In this document: positions 8,976-16,325 of the stretch, piece by piece
Position numbering within the stretch: the stretch's first letter is position 1
How the letters are laid out: each line of letters begins with the position of its first letter
Source of the DNA: Polynucleobacter sp. MWH-UH24A
GTDB taxonomy: Bacteria > Pseudomonadota > Gammaproteobacteria > Burkholderiales > Burkholderiaceae
NCBI RefSeq assembly: GCF_018687475.1
Contig: NZ_CP061292.1
Location: forward strand, 1,674,001 to 1,738,000
Reading direction: 5' to 3'
Length of the DNA: 64,000 nt
Notes under the pieces: generated by a model
The model's input: the letters and a program-made list of their open reading frames with translations, nothing else
Told to the model about the DNA's origin: nothing
Databases searched by the model: none
Translations under genes and position numbers: made by a program

Positions 8976-9155
8976 TTAGTCCTTACCATCTTTGTTTTCA
9001 AGCCTGATTTGCATTTCCTCGTCTTGGGGCGTTTCAAGATTTAAGGGCATGTGTACCATCTTTTCACCATCCCATTTTTGACCACACCAGCACTCTCCAG
9101 CGTCATTGATGATACAAACACCGGATCCACAACAACGGTTATCCGACTTTGTCAT
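8976..9155 (-). CDS. 59-residue cysteine-rich protein
   Basis: Starts at 9155 after a GAGGTG ribosome site. The N-terminal third holds the pattern CCGSGVCIINDAGECWCG (five cysteines in 17 residues), the rest is acidic and polar (LETPQDEEMQ). The CxxxxxGxCWC pattern resembles the Cys_rich_CWC type of very small zinc-ribbon-like proteins. No signal peptide, so cytosolic metal or Fe-S binding is the likeliest role; this is inference. The next gene upstream on the minus strand (start 9592, stop 9173) is 17 bases away, so the pair is probably co-transcribed. Confidence 0.65.
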   Translation of the reverse strand: MTKSDNRCCGSGVCIINDAGECWCGQKWDGEKMVHMPLNLETPQDEEMQIRLENKDGKD

Positions 9156-9172
9156 AGTTTCACCTCATTGAT

Positions 9173-9592
9173 TTAGTCTTCAACCACTTCCCAGGTACTA
9201 TCGCCCAACTTACGGACTACTTGGCAAAAAGACCAACCCGCTGGTACACCACAACTCCACTCGCTCGGAGAGTTCTGAACTAAACGATAGGAACCCAGGC
9301 TCTGGTCTTGGTATAGATAATATTTTTTTCCATAAACTGGACTAAAACTAAACTTAGCCGCATGAACCATTTCAGTTGCATCTAAGCGGGCTTGCAGCGC
9401 TTTTGCTTGGCGCATCAAAACCGCAGCCTGCTCCATGATGCGCTCGTATTCTTGATTAGCATGCGCTCTAGCAACATTGATAGCCTTGTCTTTTTCTTCA
9501 CGAATTGGAACGGGTGCAAACTTAGGTGCGCCCACTTCCATAGGGTATTCAATGGCGTTATGACGGTCTGGATCGGTATCTTCAATGCGCAT
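9173..9592 (-). CDS. DUF2452-like protein (C1orf50-type)
   Basis: 139 residues from the ATG at 9592 (a GTG two codons earlier is also possible). A long helix (about 35-80, ANQEYERIMEQAAVLMRQAK) is followed by KFSFSPVYGKKYYLYQ, SPSEWSCGVPAGWSF and the ending RKLGDSTWEVVED. This order, helix then a Tyr-rich YLYQ strand then a terminal SW motif, is that of DUF2452, a family also found in eukaryotes as C1orf50. Function is not established in either domain of life. Likely cytosolic and co-transcribed with the cysteine-rich gene that follows. Confidence 0.75.
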   Translation of the reverse strand: MRIEDTDPDRHNAIEYPMEVGAPKFAPVPIREEKDKAINVARAHANQEYERIMEQAAVLMRQAKALQARLDATEMVHAAKFSFSPVYGKKYYLYQDQSLGSYRLVQNSPSEWSCGVPAGWSFCQVVRKLGDSTWEVVED

Positions 9593-9724
9593 AATCACTG
9601 AATTCTAGTGGTTTATCACTAAAATCACAGGGCTCAACCTAGGGTTTTTAATTACTGATAAATCTGTATAGTGAAATTGACAGTCTTACGCTTAAATAAG
9701 CACTGATTTATTTCCTTTGAATTT

Positions 9725-9749
9725 AAGCCCCGCAAGGGGCTTCTTTTTT
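9725..9749 (+). terminator. rho-independent terminator, plus-strand orientation
   Basis: AAGCCCC, loop GCAA, GGGGCTT, then C and six T. The T run follows the stem on the plus strand, yet no plus-strand gene lies directly upstream; the neighbouring genes on both sides are on the minus strand. It may act for fpr in reverse only weakly, or it may end an unannotated plus-strand transcript from about 9.66 kb. Confidence 0.8.
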
Positions 9750-9753
9750 AGGC

Positions 9754-10530
9754 CTACTTCTCGACAAAGGCCCTCTCAAAGACGTAATCGCCCAACTCTC
9801 CGGAGGATGGTGAAACCTTAAACCCGCGCTGATCCAATAATTCACTGGTTTCTTTGAGCATCGCGGGGCTGCCACAGATCATGGCACGATCCACCGCAGG
9901 ATTGAGCTGTGGCAATCCAATATCGGTAAATAGTTTTCCAGATTCAATCGCGGTAGTTAGGCGACCAGTATGGGAATATGCTTCGCGTGTGACCGTGGGG
10001 TAATAAATCAGTTGATTGCGCACCAACTCTCCCAAAAACTCATCATTGGGTAATTCTTTCGTAAGGTACTCTTGGTACGCAAGCTCACTCACCACCCGCA
10101 CACCGTGAACTAAAACAATCTTTTCAAACCGTTCGTAGGTCTCTGGATCGCGAATAATGCTCAAAAACGGAGCTAATCCGGTTCCAGTACTAAATAAATA
10201 CAAATGCTTTCCTGGATTTAGATCATCAATTACCAATGTGCCGACGGATTTCTCACTCACGAGAATTGAGTCACCCACCTGAATGTGCTGCAGTCGCGAA
10301 GTTAATGGGCCATTGGGAACTTTGATGCTGAAGAACTCGAGGTGCTCAGCATAATTTGGGCTCACCACACTATAGGCACGAGCTAAAGGCTTACCATCCA
10401 CCTCAAGACCAATCATTAGGAAATGGCCATTACGAAAACGTAATCCTCTATTTCGGGTGGTAGTAAAACTAAATAAACTTTCGTTCCAGTGTTTGACAGA
10501 GAGCACGCGCTCTGTTTGATAGGTGGCCAT
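9754..10530 (-). CDS. fpr: ferredoxin--NADP+ reductase
   Basis: 258 residues, the usual length of bacterial Fpr. The FAD-binding RAYSVVSPNY motif is near 51-60, the NADP-binding STGTGLAPFLSIIRDP motif near 115-130, the VHGVR strand near 142, and the terminal VFERAFVEK has the aromatic residue that stacks on the flavin. It moves electrons between NADPH and ferredoxin or flavodoxin in the cytosol, mainly for Fe-S maintenance and oxidative stress defence. Monocistronic by position. Confidence 0.95.
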   Translation of the reverse strand: MATYQTERVLSVKHWNESLFSFTTTRNRGLRFRNGHFLMIGLEVDGKPLARAYSVVSPNYAEHLEFFSIKVPNGPLTSRLQHIQVGDSILVSEKSVGTLVIDDLNPGKHLYLFSTGTGLAPFLSIIRDPETYERFEKIVLVHGVRVVSELAYQEYLTKELPNDEFLGELVRNQLIYYPTVTREAYSHTGRLTTAIESGKLFTDIGLPQLNPAVDRAMICGSPAMLKETSELLDQRGFKVSPSSGELGDYVFERAFVEK

Positions 10531-10584
10531 AACTATTCGGGTGTTCGCATATAAGAATCAATCCATCCATTGTAATGAATGGTC

Positions 10585-11673
10585 TTACAGCGCCGGATAG
10601 TCGGTATATCCCTTTTCATTACCGCCATAGAATGTGGCGCGTTGATAGGGGTTTAATGGAGCGTTTAATTCAAACCGTTTTGGTAAATCGGGATTGGCAA
10701 TAAACAACCTACCAAAGGCAATGGCATCAGCCTCGCCATCGGCAAGCGCTTTCTCAGCGCTCGCTTGATCAAAGCCCCCAGCCAAAACCACCTTACCCGT
10801 GAACAAAGAACGAAATAATTGACCTGTACGCGGCGCGTCAGCTACTAGTTGATCATTGCCCCCAGCCGTCGTTGCGCGTGGTTCAATCAAATGCAGATAA
10901 GAAAGATTAAATGGATTGAGTGCATTGATCAGGTGAGCAAATAAACCTTTCGGATCGGAATCGGCAATGTCGTTAAATGTGCCGTATGGTGACAAACGGA
11001 TTCCCACCCGACCACTACCCCATACCGGAATGATTGCCTCGAGTATTTCCAATACCAACTTACAACGATTTGCAATTGAACCACCATACGCATCCGTGCG
11101 CTGATTGGTGCGATCTTGCAAAAATTGGTCGAGTAAATAGCCATTGGCAGCATGCAGTTCAACGCCATCAAATCCGGCCGCTTTAGCCTGCTCGGCAGCG
11201 TGCACATAATCGGCCTTCAACTGCCCAATCTCTTCGAGTGTTAATGCTCTTGGGGTTTCGTACTCGGCCAAGGACCACGATGCGGTGTAAACCTTACCCG
11301 CCGGTTGAATTGCTGATGGAGCAACAGGCAATCCCTCATCCGGGTGCAGTGAGGAGTGAGAAATTCGTCCAACATGCCATAACTGCAAAACGATCTTGCC
11401 ACCCCGAGCATGCACAGCATCGGTAACCGTCCGCCATGCCGCCACCTGCGCATCACTATAAATACCGGGGGTTGCTGGATACCCTTTTCCCAAAGGAGAG
11501 ATCTGCGTCGCTTCGCTAATAATGAGTCCTGCTGAGGCACGCTGAGCATAGTACTCGGCTGCCAAGGGTCCCGGTACTCCGTCATCACTCGCTCGCATCC
11601 GAGTGAGCGGTGCCATCAAGATTCGATTTTCAAGAGAGAGTAAGCCAAGTGTGACGGGGGTAAATAAATTCAT
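10585..11673 (-). CDS. old yellow enzyme-family alkene reductase (NemA-like)
   Basis: 362 residues from the ATG at 11673, which has AAGG seven bases upstream; a TTG two codons earlier is possible. FMN-binding TIM-barrel motifs of the OYE class are clear: NRILMAPLTRMRA near 15-27, LQLWHVGRISH near 100, GFDGVELHAANGYLLDQFLQ near 175-194 including the substrate-binding H/N pair, and RTDAYGGS. These enzymes reduce activated alkenes, maleimides, quinones or nitro compounds with NADPH. The exact substrate cannot be read from sequence. Confidence 0.9.
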   Translation of the reverse strand: MNLFTPVTLGLLSLENRILMAPLTRMRASDDGVPGPLAAEYYAQRASAGLIISEATQISPLGKGYPATPGIYSDAQVAAWRTVTDAVHARGGKIVLQLWHVGRISHSSLHPDEGLPVAPSAIQPAGKVYTASWSLAEYETPRALTLEEIGQLKADYVHAAEQAKAAGFDGVELHAANGYLLDQFLQDRTNQRTDAYGGSIANRCKLVLEILEAIIPVWGSGRVGIRLSPYGTFNDIADSDPKGLFAHLINALNPFNLSYLHLIEPRATTAGGNDQLVADAPRTGQLFRSLFTGKVVLAGGFDQASAEKALADGEADAIAFGRLFIANPDLPKRFELNAPLNPYQRATFYGGNEKGYTDYPAL

Positions 11674-11736
11674 TGCCAACCTTTATTAAGTTCCATGTAA
11701 AGTGTGGATTTTATAGGCTATCCATATAATTTTCTG

Positions 11737-11937
11737 ATGAACACAACAGCAAAATTTCAGGCGGGCGACCAATTAATTCATCTCAAGTCAGGCGGCCTCT
11801 ATCGCGTGATTGGCCTGGGTAAGATAGAAGCTAATCTCGAAGATGTATATATCTATGAGGCGATGCGTAACCAAACCTTATGGGTTCGGCCCAAAGCTGA
11901 AATGGAAGATGGCCGCTTTGTAAGGCAAATTGGATAA
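11737..11937 (+). CDS. DUF1653-family small protein
   Basis: 66 residues starting at the internal ATG MNTTAKFQAGDQLI. The pattern of a small beta barrel with HLKSGGLYRVIG and TLWVRPKAEME matches DUF1653, in which LWVRP is the most conserved piece. Function unknown; often near housekeeping genes. The stop lies seven bases before the next start, so this opens a three-gene unit with the following coiled-coil gene and the ModA-like gene. Confidence 0.8.
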   Translation: MNTTAKFQAGDQLIHLKSGGLYRVIGLGKIEANLEDVYIYEAMRNQTLWVRPKAEMEDGRFVRQIG

Positions 11938-11944
11938 CGATTCG

Positions 11945-12385
11945 ATGTTTTTAGATGAGCACGATTTACAAACGTCCACTAAGATCGATGCCCTAGAGGC
12001 AAAGTATCGTGAGATTGAGGCGTTCACGCGTAATCTATTTGCCGATATGAATGATGCTGAACGAAATCGTCTTGAGGCCATCAAGCATCGATTTGAAGAG
12101 CTCAAGCTTACTCTGTTCCAAAACTCAGACCATCTGTTGAGCCAAGCTAAGCATCCTGATTCAGGTTGCGCACAAAAGGCATTGCGCGAGGCGCAACTCA
12201 ATATGATGTTTGATTGGGAACAATTTGGGCTAACCGAGGACATGTTTTTTAAGTTGTATCAATGCCATCGTAATCAACTAACCGGCGATGCTGATCTCAA
12301 AGCTCGAGCTACTTTAATTGAACAGATATTAACAATTGAAACTAATCTCACCTTGCTATTTAAGACTCGCCAAATTTCTTCATGA
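11945..12385 (+). CDS. helical cytosolic protein of unknown function
   Basis: 146 residues from the ATG at 11945; a TTG at 11930 would overlap the previous gene by eight bases. Nearly all helix and charged, with coiled-coil character in 15-60 (ALEAKYREIEAFTRNLF, NRLEAIKHRFEELKLTLF). No signal peptide and no enzymatic motif. It overlaps the ModA-like gene by four bases (ATGA), so the two are translationally coupled. Family not recognised. Confidence 0.7.
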   Translation: MFLDEHDLQTSTKIDALEAKYREIEAFTRNLFADMNDAERNRLEAIKHRFEELKLTLFQNSDHLLSQAKHPDSGCAQKALREAQLNMMFDWEQFGLTEDMFFKLYQCHRNQLTGDADLKARATLIEQILTIETNLTLLFKTRQISS

Positions 12386-13137
12386 TCATTCGTAAGCTCT
12401 TTCTTATTCTCGCTTGCTGCCTAGTAACTGGAATAGCAAATGCGCAAACGACGTATGTCGTTGTAGCGGCAAACATGAAAGATGCATTTATTGAGATTCA
12501 AAATCAATTTCAGAAAGAGAATAAAAGTGATCTAAAGGTCATCTATGGCTCCTCCGGAAACTTTGCTTCGCAGATCATGAACGGCGCCCCGTTCCATTTA
12601 TTTATCTCAGCCGATGAACAATACCCCCTTGAATTATTCAAAAAGGGAAAGACAGTAAACGAAGGTGCTGTCTATGCAATTGGTAAATTAGCTCTAATTG
12701 CGAGTAGGAACAAAGGTATCGCTCTTGATGACTCTAGAGAAAGAATTGCAGATGCAATTAAGAAAGCAAACAAGATTGCGCTTGCAAAACCAGAACTTGC
12801 GCCCTATGGTCGCGCTAGCGTTGAGTATCTAAAAGCCATCAATTTATGGGAACTAGCAAATACGAAGATTGTGTATGCCGATAATATTGCGATGGCAGCA
12901 ATGTTTGTAACGACTGGCTCTGCTGATATTGGCTTTACAGCACTCTCCATCGCCAAATCTCCTTCAGTTACTAAGCAGGTCTCTTCCGCTGAGCTAAATG
13001 ATGGTTATCAGCCAATTAAACAACGTATGGTGCTCATTAAAAATCCGACGCCTGATGCAGTTCGTCTTTATGAGTTTATGCGCACACCTAAAGCAAAAGA
13101 GATATTGCGCTCTTATGGATATTCAATTTCAAATTGA
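12382..13137 (+). CDS. modA: molybdate ABC transporter substrate-binding protein-like (ModA family), orphan
   Basis: 251 residues with a signal peptide (MIIRKLFLILACCLVTGIANAQ). The ModA-type type-2 periplasmic binding fold is shown by VVVAANMKDAFIEIQNQF, YGSSGNFASQI (oxyanion-binding serines), GAPFHLFISADE and LALIASRNKGI. ModA binds molybdate or tungstate in the periplasm and passes it to ModBC. No modB or modC gene follows, so the partner permease must be elsewhere, or the protein serves another anion. Overlaps the upstream gene by four bases. Confidence 0.82.
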   Translation: MIIRKLFLILACCLVTGIANAQTTYVVVAANMKDAFIEIQNQFQKENKSDLKVIYGSSGNFASQIMNGAPFHLFISADEQYPLELFKKGKTVNEGAVYAIGKLALIASRNKGIALDDSRERIADAIKKANKIALAKPELAPYGRASVEYLKAINLWELANTKIVYADNIAMAAMFVTTGSADIGFTALSIAKSPSVTKQVSSAELNDGYQPIKQRMVLIKNPTPDAVRLYEFMRTPKAKEILRSYGYSISN

Positions 13138-13190
13138 AACGTGGTGGACTTGATCAATAAAGCCAGGATAAGCCGCGATGGATTTAAATA

Positions 13191-13511
13191 TTAAGCGCGC
13201 TTCTGTACAAATACCGGAATTGCTTCTGCGATAGAAAAGATTTTTTCATCATTAGAAAAAATGGCTTCAGAGCTGCTTTGATTAAATAAATTTATATTTA
13301 ATTTGTCACCGCATTTTTTGGCTACTTCAATTAAATCGTCAATATTTTCATGAAAAGCGTAAATGTTGCCATTTTCAAGATGATTGAGCTGGTTGACAGA
13401 AAATCCGGTTAATGATGAAAGCGACTGAATGCTTAGTCCACAAGTAATCCTCGCTTTATGGACAGTGCCTCCTATTTCTTTTGCTTTGCGAATGCTTACT
13501 AACGTTGCCAT
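13191..13511 (-). CDS. XRE-family helix-turn-helix protein
   Basis: 106 residues. The segment RITCGLSIQSLSSLTGFSVNQLNHLENG (about 22-49) has the helix-turn-helix spacing of Cro/C1-type regulators, and LIEVAKKCGDKLNINLF continues the four-helix bundle, as in HipB-like antitoxins. No HipA-type kinase or other partner adjoins it. It is the first gene of the accessory region and is likely autoregulated, but no operator was identified. Confidence 0.75.
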   Translation of the reverse strand: MATLVSIRKAKEIGGTVHKARITCGLSIQSLSSLTGFSVNQLNHLENGNIYAFHENIDDLIEVAKKCGDKLNINLFNQSSSEAIFSNDEKIFSIAEAIPVFVQKRA

Positions 13512-13699
13512 GATGCATTAAAGTGTTTAATAAAATTAAATCTTCTACTTCAACAACTTAGTTGTCTATTCGCTTCTAGTCTAATAGTAATACTACCTAG
13601 ATTTAGTGCTTAACGACGTGAAAACCACTGGTGATCGTCTTTGAAAATTAACATTATGCTGACCACTTCCCTGCACGCACCTTAAAAGACTAGAGCGTT

Positions 13700-13760
13700 G
13701 CTAACAAGTTAGCCTCATGAAGGCTGCGAAAAAATGTGCGCTGATTGTGTATGCGAAATC
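13700..13760 (+). repeat. dispersed degenerate repeat, copy R1
   Basis: A stretch of about 61 bases beginning GCTAACAAGTTAGCC and ending TGATTGTGTATGCGAAATC aligns by eye with 25904-25962 (R3) and 16158-16215 (R2). R1 and R3 are each followed, after 21 and 15 bases, by a copy of the 17-bp palindrome. The rest of the 13512-13800 gap holds no reading frame I can support. Read in the R3 frame it gives peptides with stops, so it could be decayed coding sequence. Confidence 0.5.
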
Positions 13761-13781
13761 CATGACCATCTGATTTTGACG

Positions 13782-13798
13782 TGTCATTTAAATCGACA
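13782..13798. repeat. 17-bp palindrome, divergent copy (h)
   Basis: TGTCATTTAAATCGACA, two differences from the TGTCGTTTAAAACGACA form. It lies three bases beyond the yoeB stop codon, i.e. at the left edge of the toxin-antitoxin module. Confidence 0.45.
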
Positions 13799-13800
13799 AA

Positions 13801-14067
13801 TTAATCGTAGTGTGTCCACATCCTCAAAATGCGCACAGTCTTCTCTTTACGAAAAACCTCGTAAACTAAACGATGTTGAATATTAATTCTGCGAGAACAA
13901 GCACCTTTTAAATCCCCCACCAACTTTTCGTATGGCGGTGGATTTTGAAGTGGATCTTCTTCTAATAGATCTAATAATGACTGGGCTTTATCTCTTAATC
14001 CAGCGGTTGAGAGTTTTTTGGCATCTTTTAGGGCGTACTTGGAATAGACTAAATTCCAAGTTACCAC
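13801..14067 (-). CDS. yoeB: YoeB-family toxin (ribosome-dependent mRNA interferase)
   Basis: 88 residues with a GTG start that overlaps the antitoxin stop by seven bases. Family motifs: KDAKKLSTAGLRDKAQSLLDLL, NPPPYEKLVGDLKGACSRRIN, QHRLVYEV and the ending ILRMWTHYD, which carries the catalytic histidine and tyrosine of Txe/YoeB. These toxins cleave mRNA at the ribosomal A site. The small size and the antitoxin-first order are as expected for the family. It appears intact. Confidence 0.95.
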   Translation of the reverse strand: MVTWNLVYSKYALKDAKKLSTAGLRDKAQSLLDLLEEDPLQNPPPYEKLVGDLKGACSRRINIQHRLVYEVFRKEKTVRILRMWTHYD

Positions 14068-14303
14068 TTTAATGTCCTTTTACTCTTAGCCAAAGGCTCA
14101 GCCATTGATTCCTTAATAGACTCACGCATTCCTGGAATAGCTAATAGGTATAGTGTTTCCTGAATTGCGCTCCAGTCTTCTTCAGAAATTAAAACGGCAT
14201 TACTGCGCTTACCTGAAATAAGCACTGGCTTATGTGTTTCTGCGGTTTGATCAATTAAGCGATATAAACCTGCTCGCGCTTCACTTGCGGTTAATGTGGT
14301 CAT
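14061..14303 (-). CDS. yefM: YefM-family antitoxin (Phd/YefM)
   Basis: 80 residues from the ATG at 14303, preceded by AAAGGAG; a longer frame to 14351 would start upstream of the promoter described below. The N-terminal ASEARAGLYRLIDQ and HKPVLISGKRSNAVLISEEDWSAIQETLYLL are the Phd/YefM DNA-binding and dimerisation core; the C-terminal tail binds YoeB. Translationally coupled to the toxin and expected to repress its own promoter through the 16-bp palindrome at 14326-14341. Confidence 0.95.
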   Translation of the reverse strand: MTTLTASEARAGLYRLIDQTAETHKPVLISGKRSNAVLISEEDWSAIQETLYLLAIPGMRESIKESMAEPLAKSKRTLKW

Positions 14304-14322
14304 GATTGAACTCCTTTCCAAC

Positions 14323-14351
14323 ATGGTACGTAAAAACGTACGCTTTGTCAA
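14323..14351 (-). promoter_or_regulatory. yefM-yoeB promoter with overlapping palindromic operator
   Basis: On the minus strand TTGACA (14346-14351) and TACCAT (14323-14328) are 17 bases apart, a near-consensus sigma-70 promoter ending 20 bases before the yefM ATG. Between and over the -10 lies the perfect palindrome GTACGTAAAAACGTAC (14326-14341), the expected place for autorepression by the YefM-YoeB complex. The promoter and palindrome are seen; the regulator assignment is inferred from family behaviour. Confidence 0.7.
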
Positions 14352-14425
14352 TCGATCGATTGTGATTTTTGGTAGCCTTGAGCGGAATCGACCATGGCTG
14401 AGGATGCCTGACTCTTACTCTAGAC

Positions 14426-14442
14426 TGTCTTTTTAAACGACA
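14426..14442. repeat. 17-bp palindrome, copy (a)
   Basis: TGTCTTTTTAAACGACA, one change in the left arm relative to TGTCGTTTTAAACGACA. It begins the tRNA promoter block A and lies between the yefM promoter and the tRNA fragment. Confidence 0.6.
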
Positions 14443-14525
14443 TATCCCCAAACCGCACGGATGAGATATTCCCCAGTTTGAGCTTGACTGGCTCTTAAGG
14501 CCTTTTACCTTATAATTCCCAGTTC

Positions 14526-14551
14526 GGCGAGTTAGCTCAGCTGGTTAGAGC
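14526..14551 (+). pseudogene. tRNA 5' fragment A (acceptor 5' strand and D-arm only)
   Basis: Starts GGCGAGTTAGCTCAGCTGG and matches the tRNA at 34321 up to the end of the D-stem (GAGC), then changes to AACAAAATTTT. There is no anticodon arm or T-arm, so no functional tRNA. Base 6 is G where the intact gene has A, so its missing partner strand would have differed too. It still has a good TATAAT box ten bases upstream and may be transcribed toward the antiporter gene at 14730. Confidence 0.85.
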
Positions 14552-14729
14552 AACAAAATTTTACGATCTTATTTTCATAAAACTTAACAATATCCTTTCA
14601 CAATCTTTCGCCTTGAGGCGCCTTATCAGATAGCCCTCTTTGCAATTCCTTAGATTTTGTATGGATACTTTTCTACTGCATGAGTGGCAATTGAAATTAG
14701 TCCATTATTTCTAAAGGACTTAATCAATT

Positions 14730-15998
14730 ATGACTAATCTAAATACTATCCACATTATTGCCACTACCTTATTTGGGATTGCAGTGCTGCATACTTTTTT
14801 TGCTTTCTATTTTGAGGGACTTGCTGATCGTTCTCAAAATCACACTGGGTTATTTCATCTTTTGGGTGAGGTGGAGGCCGTTTTTGGTTTTTGGGCCTTA
14901 GTACTGGTTATTTTCATGGCTTTCATTCATGGCAGTACGAGACCAGCTATTAGCTATTTAGAGTCGAGAAACTATACGGAGCCACTTTTTGTTTTTGCCA
15001 TTATGGTTATTGCGGCCAGTAAGCCTATTTTGTATACCTCTAAAACCATTGTTCTAGCCCTGTCAAAACTTCTTGAAAAATTGTTCAAATTGCCAACGGC
15101 AATTGCTAACTATTTTGTTACCCTTAGCGGCCTTCCCATCTTGGGTTCGTTTATTACGGAGCCGGCTGCGATGACTTTGGCTGCTTTTTTACTACGCGAT
15201 ACTATCTTCTCAAAAACGAGTTCAACTAAATTAATGTACCTCACAATAGCGGTTTTATTTGTGAATATTTCTATTGGCGGAGCTTTGACTAGTTTTGCTG
15301 CTCCCCCTATTTTGATGGTGTCAGCCGCTTGGGATTGGGATACTGCATACGTCTTTCAGACCTTTGGAATCAAAGCAACCATTGCGGTCTTGGTGAACGC
15401 CCTTCTTGTAACGATAGTTATCCACAAAGAATTACCAAAAGTTTCATCTGCACATCACCAGGATCAAATGCCTTTATGGGTTGTCCTCACTCATTTAATC
15501 TTTCTTTTGGCAGTCATTGTTTTTGCTCACCATCCGGTGATGTTTATGGGGATTTTCCTCTTTTTCTTAGGCTACACCCATGCTTACAGTTCCTATCAAT
15601 CTCCGTTGATTCTTAAAGAAGCACTCATGGTGGCATTTTTCTTGGCGGGCCTTGTGGTATTGGGAGGCTTACAACAGTGGTGGCTCCAACCGTTACTAAA
15701 TGACATGAGCAATACAGCTGTGTTTTACGGAGCTATTGCCCTAACCGCAATTACTGATAATGCGGCCTTAACTTATTTAGGATCTTTGGTGGAAGGGACA
15801 ACAGAGGAGTTCCGCTATGCTTTGGTAGCTGGCGCTCTTGCAGGTGGTGGTCTTACCGTCATTGCAAACGCTCCCAATCCTGCCGGTCTCGCGATCCTAA
15901 AGGATTACTTCCCGCAAAAGGCCATATCAGCCCTAAAACTTTTATTAGCCGCACTTCCACCAACCGCTATCGCAATAGTTGCATTTAAAGTGCTTTGA
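14730..15998 (+). CDS. putative Na+/H+ antiporter, copy 2
   Basis: 422 residues, full-length homologue of the protein at 3210-4475, with the same motifs: LLGEVEAVFGFWA, GSFITEPAAMTLAAFLLRD, ALTAITDNAALTYLGSLVEG and VIANAPNPAGLAIL. The differences are spread along the chain, so this is an old paralogue or an acquired homologue, not a recent copy. It sits just right of the broken tRNA fragment A; the 178-base leader between them is AT-rich and holds no other gene. Predicted inner-membrane ion exchanger. Confidence 0.85.
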   Translation: MTNLNTIHIIATTLFGIAVLHTFFAFYFEGLADRSQNHTGLFHLLGEVEAVFGFWALVLVIFMAFIHGSTRPAISYLESRNYTEPLFVFAIMVIAASKPILYTSKTIVLALSKLLEKLFKLPTAIANYFVTLSGLPILGSFITEPAAMTLAAFLLRDTIFSKTSSTKLMYLTIAVLFVNISIGGALTSFAAPPILMVSAAWDWDTAYVFQTFGIKATIAVLVNALLVTIVIHKELPKVSSAHHQDQMPLWVVLTHLIFLLAVIVFAHHPVMFMGIFLFFLGYTHAYSSYQSPLILKEALMVAFFLAGLVVLGGLQQWWLQPLLNDMSNTAVFYGAIALTAITDNAALTYLGSLVEGTTEEFRYALVAGALAGGGLTVIANAPNPAGLAILKDYFPQKAISALKLLLAALPPTAIAIVAFKVL

Positions 15999-16036
15999 AT
16001 CGCCTAGCCAATAATATTAATCAGTCTTAAGCTAAC

Positions 16037-16057
16037 GCTCTGCTCTTTTCGCAGAGC
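16037..16057. other. stem-loop after antiporter 2
   Basis: GCTCTGC, loop TCTTTTC, GCAGAGC, a perfect 7-bp stem 38 bases after the antiporter stop. No T run follows, so it could be a processing or weak termination structure. The 15999-16325 gap also carries repeat R2 and no supportable gene. Confidence 0.4.
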
Positions 16058-16108
16058 CCCTGCTGCAACAGACATTCAAACAGCACCACAAAAATAAGTA
16101 CTTTCATA

Positions 16109-16215
16109 CTGTGAGACACACCTCATCACACTCACCTTGGAAGCCTTACAGCACAATGTTAGTCGGTTAGGTTTAAGAAGTCCGTAAGTTAATGGTTGCG
16201 ATTGGGTATGAAAAT
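16109..16215 (+). repeat. dispersed degenerate repeat, copy R2
   Basis: Aligns by eye to 25852-25962: both share GACACAC, then GGAAGCCTTA, then GGTTAGG, AGTCC and GCGATTG in the same order and near-equal spacing. Unlike R1 and R3 it is not followed by the 17-bp palindrome. It lies between the end of antiporter 2 and the end of the ion channel gene. Confidence 0.45.
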
Positions 16216-16325
16216 AATACTGAGCTTTAAAGCTTTGATTAGACTATTTTTAATTAGCCAGCTAGAGTAAGCCTAACCTACATCTACGACATAGACTCTT
16301 TACGATATTTTTTCAAACGGAATAA

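Larger units (their letters stand above)
14409..14551 (+). repeat. tRNA promoter block, copy A
   Basis: Aligns without gaps to 34221-34346 from the palindrome onward, with about ten differences by eye, and to 25628 onward for the preceding 17 bases as well. It contains the 17-bp palindrome, the shared segment ATATCCCCAAACC, a TATAAT box at 14511-14516 and the first 26 bases of a tRNA. Likely a leftover of the tRNA upstream region after an insertion or segmental duplication. Confidence 0.85.

Noticed and set aside
16158..16280. Integron attC-like GTTRRRY and RYYYAAC motifs (GTTAGGT, GCCTAAC)
   Set aside because: The order of the two motifs is reversed for an attC site, no paired inner sites were found and there is no integron integrase.
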